From RGIG7378 sp964500525 (lineage in GTDB: Bacteria; Bacillota; Clostridia; RGIG7378): 8,025 nt of DNA. Positions 1 to 6,534 of the stretch are shown one piece after another. The position numbers and the translations under genes were made by a program. The stretch spans positions 1-8,025 of the forward strand of contig CAZCOE010000091.1 in assembly GCA_964500525.1 (NCBI GenBank), written 5' to 3'. The notes beneath the pieces are model-generated. The model saw only the letters and a program-made list of their open reading frames with translations, searched no databases and was not told the origin of the DNA. Numbering within the stretch: position 1 is the first letter of the stretch; the number at the start of each line of letters is the position of its first letter.

Positions 1-167
1 TCACACTTTTTAAGAACGGCTTTCCTGCCAAGCAGGTACACGTCATACACTTTATGAAGATGAGAGTCTATAAAACGCTCTACAGACTCATTCTGAAATC
101 CAAACCGTTCTATTACGGCGGATATGGAGGAATACTCTTCCCATGTCAATGCTCTGGTTTCGCTCAT
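1..167 (-). CDS. APH-family phosphotransferase, N-terminal fragment (runs off window)
   Basis: An open frame starts at ATG 165-167 and stays open for 55 codons to the left edge of the window, so the C-terminal part is missing. The visible part begins MSETRALTWEEYSSIS and ends with KVYDVYLLGRKAVLKKC. That ending looks like the N-lobe beta strands of the aminoglycoside phosphotransferase / choline kinase-like fold, with a candidate ATP-binding lysine in the VLKK stretch (residues 52-54). The start overlaps the stop of the upstream NUDIX gene as ATGA, which suggests translational coupling and supports this start. No catalytic HxD loop or DxD motif can be checked because it would lie outside the window. 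The substrate is unknown. The family call rests on a short segment and is tentative; the reality of the ORF is better supported than its function. Confidence 0.55.
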   Translation of the reverse strand, partial: MSETRALTWEEYSSISAVIERFGFQNESVERFIDSHLHKVYDVYLLGRKAVLKKC

Positions 168-655
168 GGTTTCCCTCGCAAATTTTGATATGCGCACAGC
201 GCTCTGTATTCCCGAAGGTATGCGCCTCGCTTCTCCTCGTTATCCGCATATTCCTGATGCTTGGAAAAAATAGAGACTGCATCCTCCATAGGAATCCATC
301 GTGGTTCCAGACCGGCCTCCGCCTCCCGCTGGGTCAGCAGGCGCTGGGCTTCGCCGACAATCTCACAGATGAAGTAGTGGCTGGTATACAGCCATTCCTC
401 ATAATACTCGTTAATGGATAAATAGGGGAACAAGGGATTAACTACGAATCCTGTTTCCTCGGCCAATTCCCGAACACAGCACTGCTCAAGGCTTTCATTT
501 TCTTCCAGACCGCCACCGGGGATGAACCATTGATCCATGTTCGTCTCGTAGGTCAGCAAAATAAGGCCATCACGAATGGCAATGCCTCGGCATGCAACCC
601 GGGTTTTTGTGTGATGTGCAAAGCGGTTATCACCGTAGATGTTAATCGTTTCCAT
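164..655 (-). CDS. NUDIX hydrolase
   Basis: This 163-residue protein has a full NUDIX box at residues 48-70, matching G-x5-E-x7-REUxEExGU. The key residues are G48, E54, R62, E63, E66, E67 and G69, and the glutamates bind the catalytic divalent metal. The family hydrolyses nucleoside diphosphates linked to another moiety; the sequence does not show which substrate is used here. The N-terminal strands (residues 17-46) and the length are normal for a single-domain cytosolic NUDIX enzyme. It lies 15 bp downstream of the MmcQ/YjbR-like gene. Its own Shine-Dalgarno is weak (only GAG/GAATG-like bases upstream of ATG 653-655), so it may depend on translation of the gene before it. Its stop overlaps the start of the kinase-like gene. 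The family call is secure; substrate and physiological role are open. Confidence 0.93.
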   Translation of the reverse strand: METINIYGDNRFAHHTKTRVACRGIAIRDGLILLTYETNMDQWFIPGGGLEENESLEQCCVRELAEETGFVVNPLFPYLSINEYYEEWLYTSHYFICEIVGEAQRLLTQREAEAGLEPRWIPMEDAVSIFSKHQEYADNEEKRGAYLREYRALCAYQNLRGKP

Positions 656-670
656 AGAGGTACATCATTC

Positions 671-1060
671 TCAGGAGGTACGGCCTGACCCCTTGGCTTT
701 CTTCAATGTGAGCTCATAGCTCATATCCAGGAGAGGAATAATTTCCTCAGCAGAAACCGTTCCGTCCAGCAGGATGGTAATCCAGTTGTCCCGGTTCATA
801 TGATAGCCCCGGAAAAAGCCGTCGCCCATACACAGGGATCCGGACAGTATAGGATCGCACTTGATATTCAGAATATCCACATATTCGCTGCCGGACAGCC
901 CCAGCTTCTCCCTGGGCACATCCATGAAAAGGGCATACCACTTTCGGGTGTCTCTGTGGCGCAGCACAAGATATGTAGGCGCAGTCCGAAAGGGAGCGTC
1001 GGGGGTGGTATTGTAGGCCTTTTTAGCGTAGGCCAGAATCTGTTCCTTAATCGTCTTCAT
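671..1060 (-). CDS. MmcQ/YjbR family protein
   Basis: This 129-residue protein matches the MmcQ/YjbR (double-wing, CyaY-like fold) family. Visible family traits are an APTYLVLRHRDTRKWYALF strand pair near residues 27-45, the VDILNIKCDP segment at 61-70, GYHMNRDNWITILLDGTV at 85-102, and a terminal SYELTLKKAK helix. Its length is typical and it appears complete. Members are often annotated as DNA-binding because of the fold, but the biochemical role is not established, so none is claimed. A GAGG Shine-Dalgarno lies 10 nt before the ATG. It is the first gene of the minus-strand operon, with a candidate promoter about 70-100 bp upstream, and is followed after 15 bp by the NUDIX gene. Confidence 0.9.
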   Translation of the reverse strand: MKTIKEQILAYAKKAYNTTPDAPFRTAPTYLVLRHRDTRKWYALFMDVPREKLGLSGSEYVDILNIKCDPILSGSLCMGDGFFRGYHMNRDNWITILLDGTVSAEEIIPLLDMSYELTLKKAKGSGRTS

Positions 1061-1091
1061 GTCTGTGATTCCTCACAATAATCAATAACCG

Positions 1092-1114
1092 TCAAGTGAA
1101 AAGATACTACTTGA
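1092..1114. repeat. Inverted repeat TCAAGT-N11-ACTTGA
   Basis: Six-base arms at 1092-1097 and 1109-1114 are perfect inverted copies. They lie between the predicted minus-strand transcription start and the MmcQ/YjbR Shine-Dalgarno. They could be a second protein-binding site or a weak leader hairpin. Short arms like these can also occur by chance. Confidence 0.25.
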
Positions 1115-1125
1115 TTTTCTCCTTG

Positions 1126-1138
1126 AACATAGTATGTT
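1126..1138. promoter_or_regulatory. 13-bp palindrome overlapping the -10 (possible operator)
   Basis: AACATAGTATGTT is a perfect inverted repeat of 6-bp arms around one central base. It covers the whole predicted -10 hexamer of the minus-strand operon, where a bound repressor would block RNA polymerase. No regulator gene is adjacent, and the operator role is inferred from position and symmetry only. Confidence 0.35.
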
Positions 1139-1158
1139 TTAATACATGTGAATGTCAA
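1129..1158 (-). promoter_or_regulatory. Candidate sigma-70/SigA promoter for the minus-strand operon
   Basis: Read on the minus strand, a perfect -35 TTGACA (1153-1158) is followed by an 18-nt spacer and a -10 TACTAT (1129-1134, 4 of 6 consensus bases). It points toward the MmcQ/YjbR gene starting at 1060. The long 18-nt spacer and weak -10 suggest a modest or regulated promoter. Confidence 0.5.
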
Positions 1159-1284
1159 GACTAGGGCCTTTTTTTCGAACTTTTTGGCTGCTTTTTACGT
1201 CTCATCACACGAACTTTTATTTTCAAAAAATGTGGTAGGGAAAACTGAGTTTCTAAGGCTGTGGAAGCGGGATAGGGCAAGCTT

Positions 1285-4200
1285 ATGAAGCAAAGAAAGA
1301 TCTATAAAACCATTTTATTGGTGATTTTTTGTGTCTTTATCAATTATATTGGCAGGTTATTTGCCGACACACAGGAACTCCCGGTTTGGCTGGATACCGT
1401 AGGCACAGTATACGCCGCATATTCTCTTGGCCCAATCTGCGGCGCCATGGTAGGCGCAGCTGTGAACATCGCATATGCTCTGTATGATCCCATTACACTG
1501 CTGTATGGACTTACCAGCATAGCAGTGGGCGTTATTGTGGGAATCAGCACCAAAAAGGGCATGTTCAAGGATCTGTTCGGAGTAATGTCCACCGCATTGG
1601 CTGTGACTGTGGCGTCCGTGGCCATATCAGTTCCATTAAATTGCATTTTTACCCATGGCTATACCGAAAATATCTGGGGCGATGGCGTAATCGGACTATT
1701 CCAAGAAATCGGCTTCCATAGAATACTCAGCTGTATCCTGGGGCAGTTCTATCTGGACTTCCTGGATAAGGTTATCACTATGCTGCTGGTGTTTCTGGCA
1801 GTTCGTTTGACTCAAAAGTGGAAGGGGAGAGACCGCAAGGCGAAAATCCCCAAGGTATCAAAGAGAGTGAAAGGCACTCTTTTAGTCGTGCTCCTGGTGG
1901 TGCCCCTGATATCGGCGAACATGTTATCCGCCCAGGCCGTGTCAAGTAGGCAGACTATAAGGGAATTTGACCTTCAGGGATATGTGCAGACCGTCTATAA
2001 CGGCCAGAATGGACTGACGGGCGGAACCGCCAACGACATTGCCCAGACCAAGGACGGCGTTCTGTGGATAGGCACCTATGGGGGCCTGTATCGCTTTAGC
2101 GGAAGTCGTTTCCAATGGATGGGCGACTTGAAATCCGTAAAAACCGTAAACTGCCTGTTCACTGATGAAAGCGGCAGACTGTGGATCGGCACAAATGACA
2201 ATGGCCTATCCATATGTATCAATCAAGATATTACCAATGTAATCAATCGAGAAGACGGGCTGCCATCCAACTCTGTCCGCTGCATTGCGGAGGATTCCCG
2301 GGGCTATTACTATGTGGGAACCACCTCCAGCCTGGTTATCCTGAAGTTATCCGACGGGCTGAGAATCCAGGAAACCATACCGGAAATTGAAAACGCTATC
2401 AGCCTGTGCGCCGATCAAAATGGAAATGTGGCCGCTGTTACTGACGAGGGCAAGCTCTATCTGCTGCAAGGCACAGAGATTATGGGCGAGTTCACTCCGG
2501 GGAAAGGCAATGAGTACAACTGCTGTACCTTTGATCAGGCAGGCAAGTTATACGCTGCAGGTTCCGGAGATACCATTGATGTATATGGGATTTCGGGAAA
2601 TGATTTGGAGAAAGAGTCGTCTTGGGCGTGCAAAACACTTAAGGGGATTAATTCATTGCGCTTTTCGGAGGAAAATGAGCTGATAATCTGCGCCGACGAC
2701 GGCGCTGGATACATGAACCGAGCCGGCGAGATCCAGATGATTGACACAGGCAGCTTTAATAACTCCATTGAAAACATGTTGTTTGATTATCAGGGCAACA
2801 TGTGGTTTGTATCCTCCCGACTGGGGCTGATGCGCCTGTGCCCCTCCGTTTTCACAGAAATCCATGGCAAGGTGAATCCCGGAGACCATGTTGTAAATGC
2901 AACTGTTAAGTGGCAGGGGTGCCTGTATATTGGAACCGATAACGGCCTGGATATCAGCAGCGACAGCACCTCAACCCAGATAGCAGATGACCTGACTCGT
3001 CAGCTCAGCGGTGTGAGAATCCGCTGCCTGATGGTGGATTCCCATGAAAACCTGTGGATAGCCACCTTTGGCAAAGGCCTGTGGCAGGTGTCACCCACCG
3101 GTGCAATTCTAAAGTTTAACAGTGATAACGGAGCCCTGGGGAATAGCTTCCGATCCATTATAGAGACCGGAGATGGCAAAATCCTGGCATCGGGAGACGC
3201 CGGTATTACCTATATACAAAACGGCGCTGTAGTCCATAGAGTGGGAACTGCTGAGGGGCTGGACAATACCAAGGTACTGTGCCTGTTGGAGCGGGATGAC
3301 GGCAGCATACTCGCCGGAACAGACGGCGACGGAATCGCAGTGCTGCAGGATGGAATCATAAAGGAAACCCTGAGGCAGGAAAATGGATTAAGCTCTGAGA
3401 TAATTATCAAGATGGTGGCTGACACAGCCGGCGACGGTGTGTTTGTGGTAACCGGGAACGGACTGTGTTTCATGAGCAGGGACAATCAGATCCGTATTCT
3501 GGACAAATTCCCATATTACAATAACTACGATATCCTCCATGGGAATCAGGACGAACTATTTGTGCTGAGTTCGGCAGGAATCTACGTTGTGAATCGTTCC
3601 GAGCTGCTGGATGGAAAAGAAGTGAACTGCATCCTCCTGGACGGGAAAAAGGGCCTGCGGGCGGAATTGACGCCCAATGCCTGGAACTATCTGGACAGCA
3701 ATGGGGACTATTACATGTCCGGCAAGACAGGTGTGGTGCGGGTGAACCTGGATAGGTACGATGACGGTGCCAAGTCCTATCGTATGCTGCTGCAGTCCAT
3801 CACTGTGGACGGCATCAGTTATCCCATGGAGAAGGGAGAAGCCTTCCACATTACCAGGGATGCGGAGCGCATCACCATCAGCCCGGAGGTGGTTAATTAT
3901 TCTGTAAATGAGCCGGTAATCAGCGTCTGGCTGGAGGGCTTTGAAAAAGAACCGAGAATCCTGTCCCAGAGTGAAACCACGAATATCGAATATACCAATC
4001 TGCATTCCGGCAGCTATACATTTCACGTTGCTGTGCTTGACAGCAAAACCGGGGAGATCATTGCGGAGAACACCTATCGGTTCATAAAGGACAGGGAAAT
4101 ATATGACAATGGATGGTTCCTGATCTATGTGGCCATCGTTACATTGATATTGACAGCATATTTGACATGGCTGATCGTCCGGATGCGGACCCATAAAGTG

Positions 4201-4863
4201 CTGCGGAAACAGCAAATGGAATTGGAGCTGGCTGAAAACAAGTTGAGAATGGGCAACGAAACCATTATGACCATTGCCCATACTGTGGATGCCAAGGATG
4301 AGAATACCAGCCAACATTCCACCAGGGTGTCAGAATACTCTGTGCTCATTGCCCAAAAATTGGGCCTTGGGGAGGCAGAATGTGAAAACCTGCGCAAAGT
4401 TGCTGTGCTCCACGATATTGGAAAGATCGGAATACCGGATCGGGTGCTGAATAAACCCGGGCGCCTGACGGATGAGGAGTATTCAATCATGAAATCCCAT
4501 GTTTCAAAGGGAGCGGACATATTGAAGAACTTCACACTGATCGACCATGTAGCAGATGGCGCCCTGTACCATCATGAGAGATACGACGGCAGAGGATATG
4601 TCAACGGACTAAAGGGAGAGGAGATCCCTCTGTACGCAAGGATTATCGGAATAGCAGATGCATTCGACGCCATGACCGCAAACCGTGTGTACCGCAGCAG
4701 GCTGGATTTCGGATATGTGTTGGAGGAGCTGCGCAAAGGCAAGGGAACCCAATTCGATCCGGACCTGGTGGACATCATGCTGGGCCTGATTGATGATGGA
4801 ACCATCGACGTGGCCGGCATATATGGAGAAAAGTCCGGCGAGGTAAGTGAAGATGAAGAGTGA
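1285..4863 (+). CDS. Membrane sensor: ECF-S-like domain + regulator propeller + Y_Y_Y-like + HD-GYP phosphodiesterase
   Basis: This 1192-residue protein has several domains in order. Residues about 8-216 form a hydrophobic multi-pass domain (roughly six or seven helices) resembling an ECF transporter S component. Residues about 228-830 carry many two-component-regulator propeller strands, such as DGVLWIGTYGGLYRF (257-271), GRLWIGTNDNGL (297-308) and ENLWIATFGKGLW (588-600), enough for about two beta-propellers. Residues about 860-935 look like a Y_Y_Y domain. A single membrane helix follows (944-966), then a short coiled coil (970-992) and an HD-GYP domain (about 995-1175). Likely metal ligands H1011, H1043, D1044, H1072, H1096, H1097 and D1125 are present. 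HD-GYP enzymes hydrolyse cyclic di-GMP or related dinucleotides; the propeller is expected outside the cell as the ligand sensor. The signature reads DGRGYV, with valine in place of the proline of GYP. An AGGG stands 7 nt before the ATG. It overlaps the BMP gene downstream. Confidence 0.92.
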   Translation: MKQRKIYKTILLVIFCVFINYIGRLFADTQELPVWLDTVGTVYAAYSLGPICGAMVGAAVNIAYALYDPITLLYGLTSIAVGVIVGISTKKGMFKDLFGVMSTALAVTVASVAISVPLNCIFTHGYTENIWGDGVIGLFQEIGFHRILSCILGQFYLDFLDKVITMLLVFLAVRLTQKWKGRDRKAKIPKVSKRVKGTLLVVLLVVPLISANMLSAQAVSSRQTIREFDLQGYVQTVYNGQNGLTGGTANDIAQTKDGVLWIGTYGGLYRFSGSRFQWMGDLKSVKTVNCLFTDESGRLWIGTNDNGLSICINQDITNVINREDGLPSNSVRCIAEDSRGYYYVGTTSSLVILKLSDGLRIQETIPEIENAISLCADQNGNVAAVTDEGKLYLLQGTEIMGEFTPGKGNEYNCCTFDQAGKLYAAGSGDTIDVYGISGNDLEKESSWACKTLKGINSLRFSEENELIICADDGAGYMNRAGEIQMIDTGSFNNSIENMLFDYQGNMWFVSSRLGLMRLCPSVFTEIHGKVNPGDHVVNATVKWQGCLYIGTDNGLDISSDSTSTQIADDLTRQLSGVRIRCLMVDSHENLWIATFGKGLWQVSPTGAILKFNSDNGALGNSFRSIIETGDGKILASGDAGITYIQNGAVVHRVGTAEGLDNTKVLCLLERDDGSILAGTDGDGIAVLQDGIIKETLRQENGLSSEIIIKMVADTAGDGVFVVTGNGLCFMSRDNQIRILDKFPYYNNYDILHGNQDELFVLSSAGIYVVNRSELLDGKEVNCILLDGKKGLRAELTPNAWNYLDSNGDYYMSGKTGVVRVNLDRYDDGAKSYRMLLQSITVDGISYPMEKGEAFHITRDAERITISPEVVNYSVNEPVISVWLEGFEKEPRILSQSETTNIEYTNLHSGSYTFHVAVLDSKTGEIIAENTYRFIKDREIYDNGWFLIYVAIVTLILTAYLTWLIVRMRTHKVLRKQQMELELAENKLRMGNETIMTIAHTVDAKDENTSQHSTRVSEYSVLIAQKLGLGEAECENLRKVAVLHDIGKIGIPDRVLNKPGRLTDEEYSIMKSHVSKGADILKNFTLIDHVADGALYHHERYDGRGYVNGLKGEEIPLYARIIGIADAFDAMTANRVYRSRLDFGYVLEELRKGKGTQFDPDLVDIMLGLIDDGTIDVAGIYGEKSGEVSEDEE
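4840..4843 (+). promoter_or_regulatory. Shine-Dalgarno that decides the BMP gene start
   Basis: GAGG ends 9 nt before ATG 4853 but only 3 nt before the in-frame GTG 4847. The spacing favours the ATG as the real start. The site lies inside the end of the HD-GYP gene, so translation of the two genes is probably coupled. Confidence 0.6.
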
Positions 4864-6058
4864 AACAGCAAAAAAGTACATCGTAACATTGCTCACCGTG
4901 GCTGCCACCATTGGTGTTATATTCGCATTCCATTATCTTACCCATGGAACCGGCGGGAATAGCTTCGTAAAAATAGGCTTTGTGTACGTGGGGGATGCCA
5001 GCGCAGGCTATACCAACAGCTTTATGAAGGCACAGACGGAGATAGAGAAGCAGTATGCAGGCAAGGTGGAGGCCATTGCGAAATACAATGTGTCGGAAGA
5101 CAACGTGGATGTGGTGCTGGAGGAACTGGTGGACGCCGGGTGCGGACTGATCTTTACCACCAGCTATGATTATGGAGAGATAACAAAGAAATGCGCGGAA
5201 AAGTATCCGGATATTCAATTCTGCCAAGCCACCTGCGACAATGCCAACGAGGCTCCCCAGCTGCCCAATTATCACACCTTTATGGGCAGTATCCATCAGG
5301 GCAAATATATATGCGGCGTAGTTGCGGGAATGAAGCTTAAGGAGCTCATCCGTGCAGGACAGATTACCCCTGACCAGGCAAAAATAGGTTATGTGGGTGC
5401 GTTTCCATCTGCGGAGGTAATCTCCAACTATACTGCGTTCTTCCTAGGCGTAAGGGCAGAGGTTCCTGAAGCAGTCATGACAGTAAAGTATGCAAACACC
5501 TGGGCAAATTACCATTTGGAGAAGAGCTGTGCCCGGGAACTCATCGACCAGGGATGCGTCATAATATCCCAGGATACGGACACCTCCGGGCCGGCAGCAG
5601 CCTGCGAGGAAGCCGGAACGTCCCAGCCGGTCTATTACGTCAGCTACAATGAGAGCATGAGAGACATTGCACCAACCACCTATCTGATCGGTCCAAGGAT
5701 CAACTGGACTCCCTACATGACCGCGGCGGTTAAGGCGGTTTTGGATGGGAAGGATATTGAAACATGTGTGGAAGCCAATGTGAATGGAAACGACGCAGGA
5801 GCAGGCTTTGAAAATGGCTGGGTGGAGTTATTGGAGCTCAATGCCTATATTGCGACAGATGGAACAGAGGAACGTATAGAGGAATTGGCGGAAGGCTTCA
5901 AGGAAGACAAGGTGCATGTGTTCTACGGGGACTACACCGGGACAAATCCGGATGACCCGTCTGACAAAATAGACCTGAGGCAGGAATATCGGGAAAACGA
6001 GAATTGCTCTGCACCAACGTTTAAATATGTGCTGGATGAAGTGATTACGATACAATAG
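4853..6058 (+). CDS. BMP/PnrA-family solute-binding protein, membrane-anchored
   Basis: This 401-residue protein has the type I periplasmic-binding fold of the basic membrane protein (BMP, PnrA-like) family, whose studied members bind nucleosides. Supporting segments are VKIGFVYVGDASAGYTNSF (39-57), GKYICGVVAGMK (150-161), KIGYVGAFPSAEVISNYTAFF (177-197), NTWANYHLEK (215-224) and GCVIISQDTD (234-243). The N-terminus has Lys-Lys followed by a hydrophobic helix (9-27) but no cysteine after it. It is therefore not a normal lipoprotein and is probably held by an uncleaved signal anchor or released. No ABC ATPase or permease gene is next to it. The gene overlaps the HD-GYP sensor by 11 nt, so a role in presenting a ligand to that sensor is a reasonable inference. 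An in-frame GTG at 4847 is a less likely start. A terminator follows at 6107. Confidence 0.88.
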   Translation: MKSETAKKYIVTLLTVAATIGVIFAFHYLTHGTGGNSFVKIGFVYVGDASAGYTNSFMKAQTEIEKQYAGKVEAIAKYNVSEDNVDVVLEELVDAGCGLIFTTSYDYGEITKKCAEKYPDIQFCQATCDNANEAPQLPNYHTFMGSIHQGKYICGVVAGMKLKELIRAGQITPDQAKIGYVGAFPSAEVISNYTAFFLGVRAEVPEAVMTVKYANTWANYHLEKSCARELIDQGCVIISQDTDTSGPAAACEEAGTSQPVYYVSYNESMRDIAPTTYLIGPRINWTPYMTAAVKAVLDGKDIETCVEANVNGNDAGAGFENGWVELLELNAYIATDGTEERIEELAEGFKEDKVHVFYGDYTGTNPDDPSDKIDLRQEYRENENCSAPTFKYVLDEVITIQ

Positions 6059-6106
6059 GCTGGCGGAAAAGCATCCGCAAAGAGTGGATGAAAGTGTGGA
6101 AACAAC

Positions 6107-6142
6107 AAGCTCCCGGGTTCTATGAGGCCTGGGACTTTTTTT
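6107..6142 (+). terminator. Intrinsic terminator after the BMP gene
   Basis: A GC-rich stem pairs 6107-6119 with 6126-6137, with one bulged C (6110), some G-T pairs and a six-base loop (6120-6125). The T-run starts within the stem at 6136 and continues to 6142. It lies about 50 bp after the BMP stop and would end the sensor/BMP transcript. Confidence 0.8.
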
Positions 6143-6200
6143 GTGTAAATCTGAATAAAAATAGATATGAACCTGGCAAATTAACTACAATTGCTTTTAT

Positions 6201-6226
6201 ATTCCTGCAATCGCAGGAATTTTTTT
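6201..6226 (+). terminator. Second terminator-like hairpin
   Basis: ATTCCTGC (6201-6208) pairs perfectly with GCAGGAAT (6213-6220) around an AATC loop and is followed by a T-run to 6226. It may be a backup terminator or may insulate the downstream HTH/ATPase unit. The 6059-6299 spacer holds these two hairpins and the next promoter; I see no gene in it. Confidence 0.7.
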
Positions 6227-6235
6227 ATTTTCGCC

Positions 6236-6264
6236 TTGTATTTTGAAATATCATGAGATAAAAT
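6236..6264 (+). promoter_or_regulatory. Promoter of the HTH/ATPase unit
   Basis: A -35 TTGTAT (6236-6241) and a -10 TAAAAT (6259-6264, 5 of 6 consensus) are separated by 17 nt. The site is just after the hairpin at 6201-6226 and 36 bp before the HTH start. An overlapping alternative, TTGAAA (6243-6248) with TAAATT (6266-6271), is weaker. Confidence 0.55.
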
Positions 6265-6299
6265 CTAAATTGTGATAATGCTAATTTTTGAGGTGACTT

Positions 6300-6515
6300 A
6301 TGACAACAAGTTATAAACCCTTATTCAAACTCCTGATTGACCGCAATATGAAGAAAAAAGATTTGGCAGAGCGTGCAGGACTTAGCCTTGCGACAGTCAC
6401 GAAAATGGGTAAGGAAGGCACGGTTGTTACAACCGATGTTCTCGTAAAGATATGTGTAGCTCTGAACTGTGAAATCGGGGATATTGTAGAAATCGTTCCC
6501 GACGAAAATGCCTGA
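6300..6515 (+). CDS. Small Cro/C1-type (XRE) HTH regulator
   Basis: This 71-residue protein is essentially one Cro/C1-type helix-turn-helix domain. The core is MKKKDLAERAGLSLATVTKMGK (residues 17-38), and the following helix VLVKICVALNCEIGDIVEIV is typical of the short HTH_26/YozG-like group. It should bind operator DNA in the cytoplasm, probably as a dimer, and autoregulation is common for such proteins; neither is shown here. GAGGTGA (6290-6296) is a strong Shine-Dalgarno. It is the first gene of a two-gene unit, 19 bp before the AlbA_2/GHKL gene, so it may control that gene or form a module with it. No second domain or toxin/antitoxin signature is visible. Confidence 0.9.
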   Translation: MTTSYKPLFKLLIDRNMKKKDLAERAGLSLATVTKMGKEGTVVTTDVLVKICVALNCEIGDIVEIVPDENA

Positions 6516-6520
6516 GTAGC

Positions 6521-6526
6521 AGGAGG
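6521..6526 (+). promoter_or_regulatory. Shine-Dalgarno AGGAGG of the AlbA_2/ATPase gene
   Basis: A full consensus AGGAGG lies 8 nt before the ATG at 6535, in the 19-bp gap after the HTH stop. It fixes the start and suggests efficient translation from the shared transcript. Confidence 0.8.
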
Positions 6527-6534
6527 TCTTAAGG

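Noticed and set aside
1176..1218. Direct repeat CGAACTTTT at 1176-1184 and 1210-1218 upstream of the sensor gene
   Set aside because: Two 9-base copies in an AT-rich spacer are easily due to chance, and no clear plus-strand promoter places them as a binding site.
1139..1284. Search for a riboswitch (for example c-di-GMP type) or promoter upstream of the HD-GYP gene
   Set aside because: I could see no recognisable aptamer core, terminator switch or convincing -35/-10 pair for the plus strand.
3556..4317. 253-codon minus-strand ORF inside the HD-GYP sensor gene
   Set aside because: It is antisense to a well-supported multi-domain gene, and its protein is rich in His/Gln/Ile with no recognisable domain; it is a shadow of the opposite frame.
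4847..4852. GTG 4847 as start of the BMP gene
   Set aside because: It is only 3 nt from the GAGG Shine-Dalgarno, whereas ATG 4853 has normal spacing.
4775..5296. 173-codon minus-strand ORF across the sensor/BMP junction
   Set aside because: It lies antisense to two real coding regions, with no family features and no convincing ribosome binding site.
6063..6078. Small hairpin GCGGA-N6-TCCGC just after the BMP stop
   Set aside because: It has only five base pairs and no T-run; the better terminator is at 6107-6142.
6088..6246. Short plus-strand ORF of 52 codons (starts MKVWKQQAPG) after the BMP gene
   Set aside because: It runs through both terminator hairpins and the start of the downstream promoter, has a poor Shine-Dalgarno and no recognisable domain.
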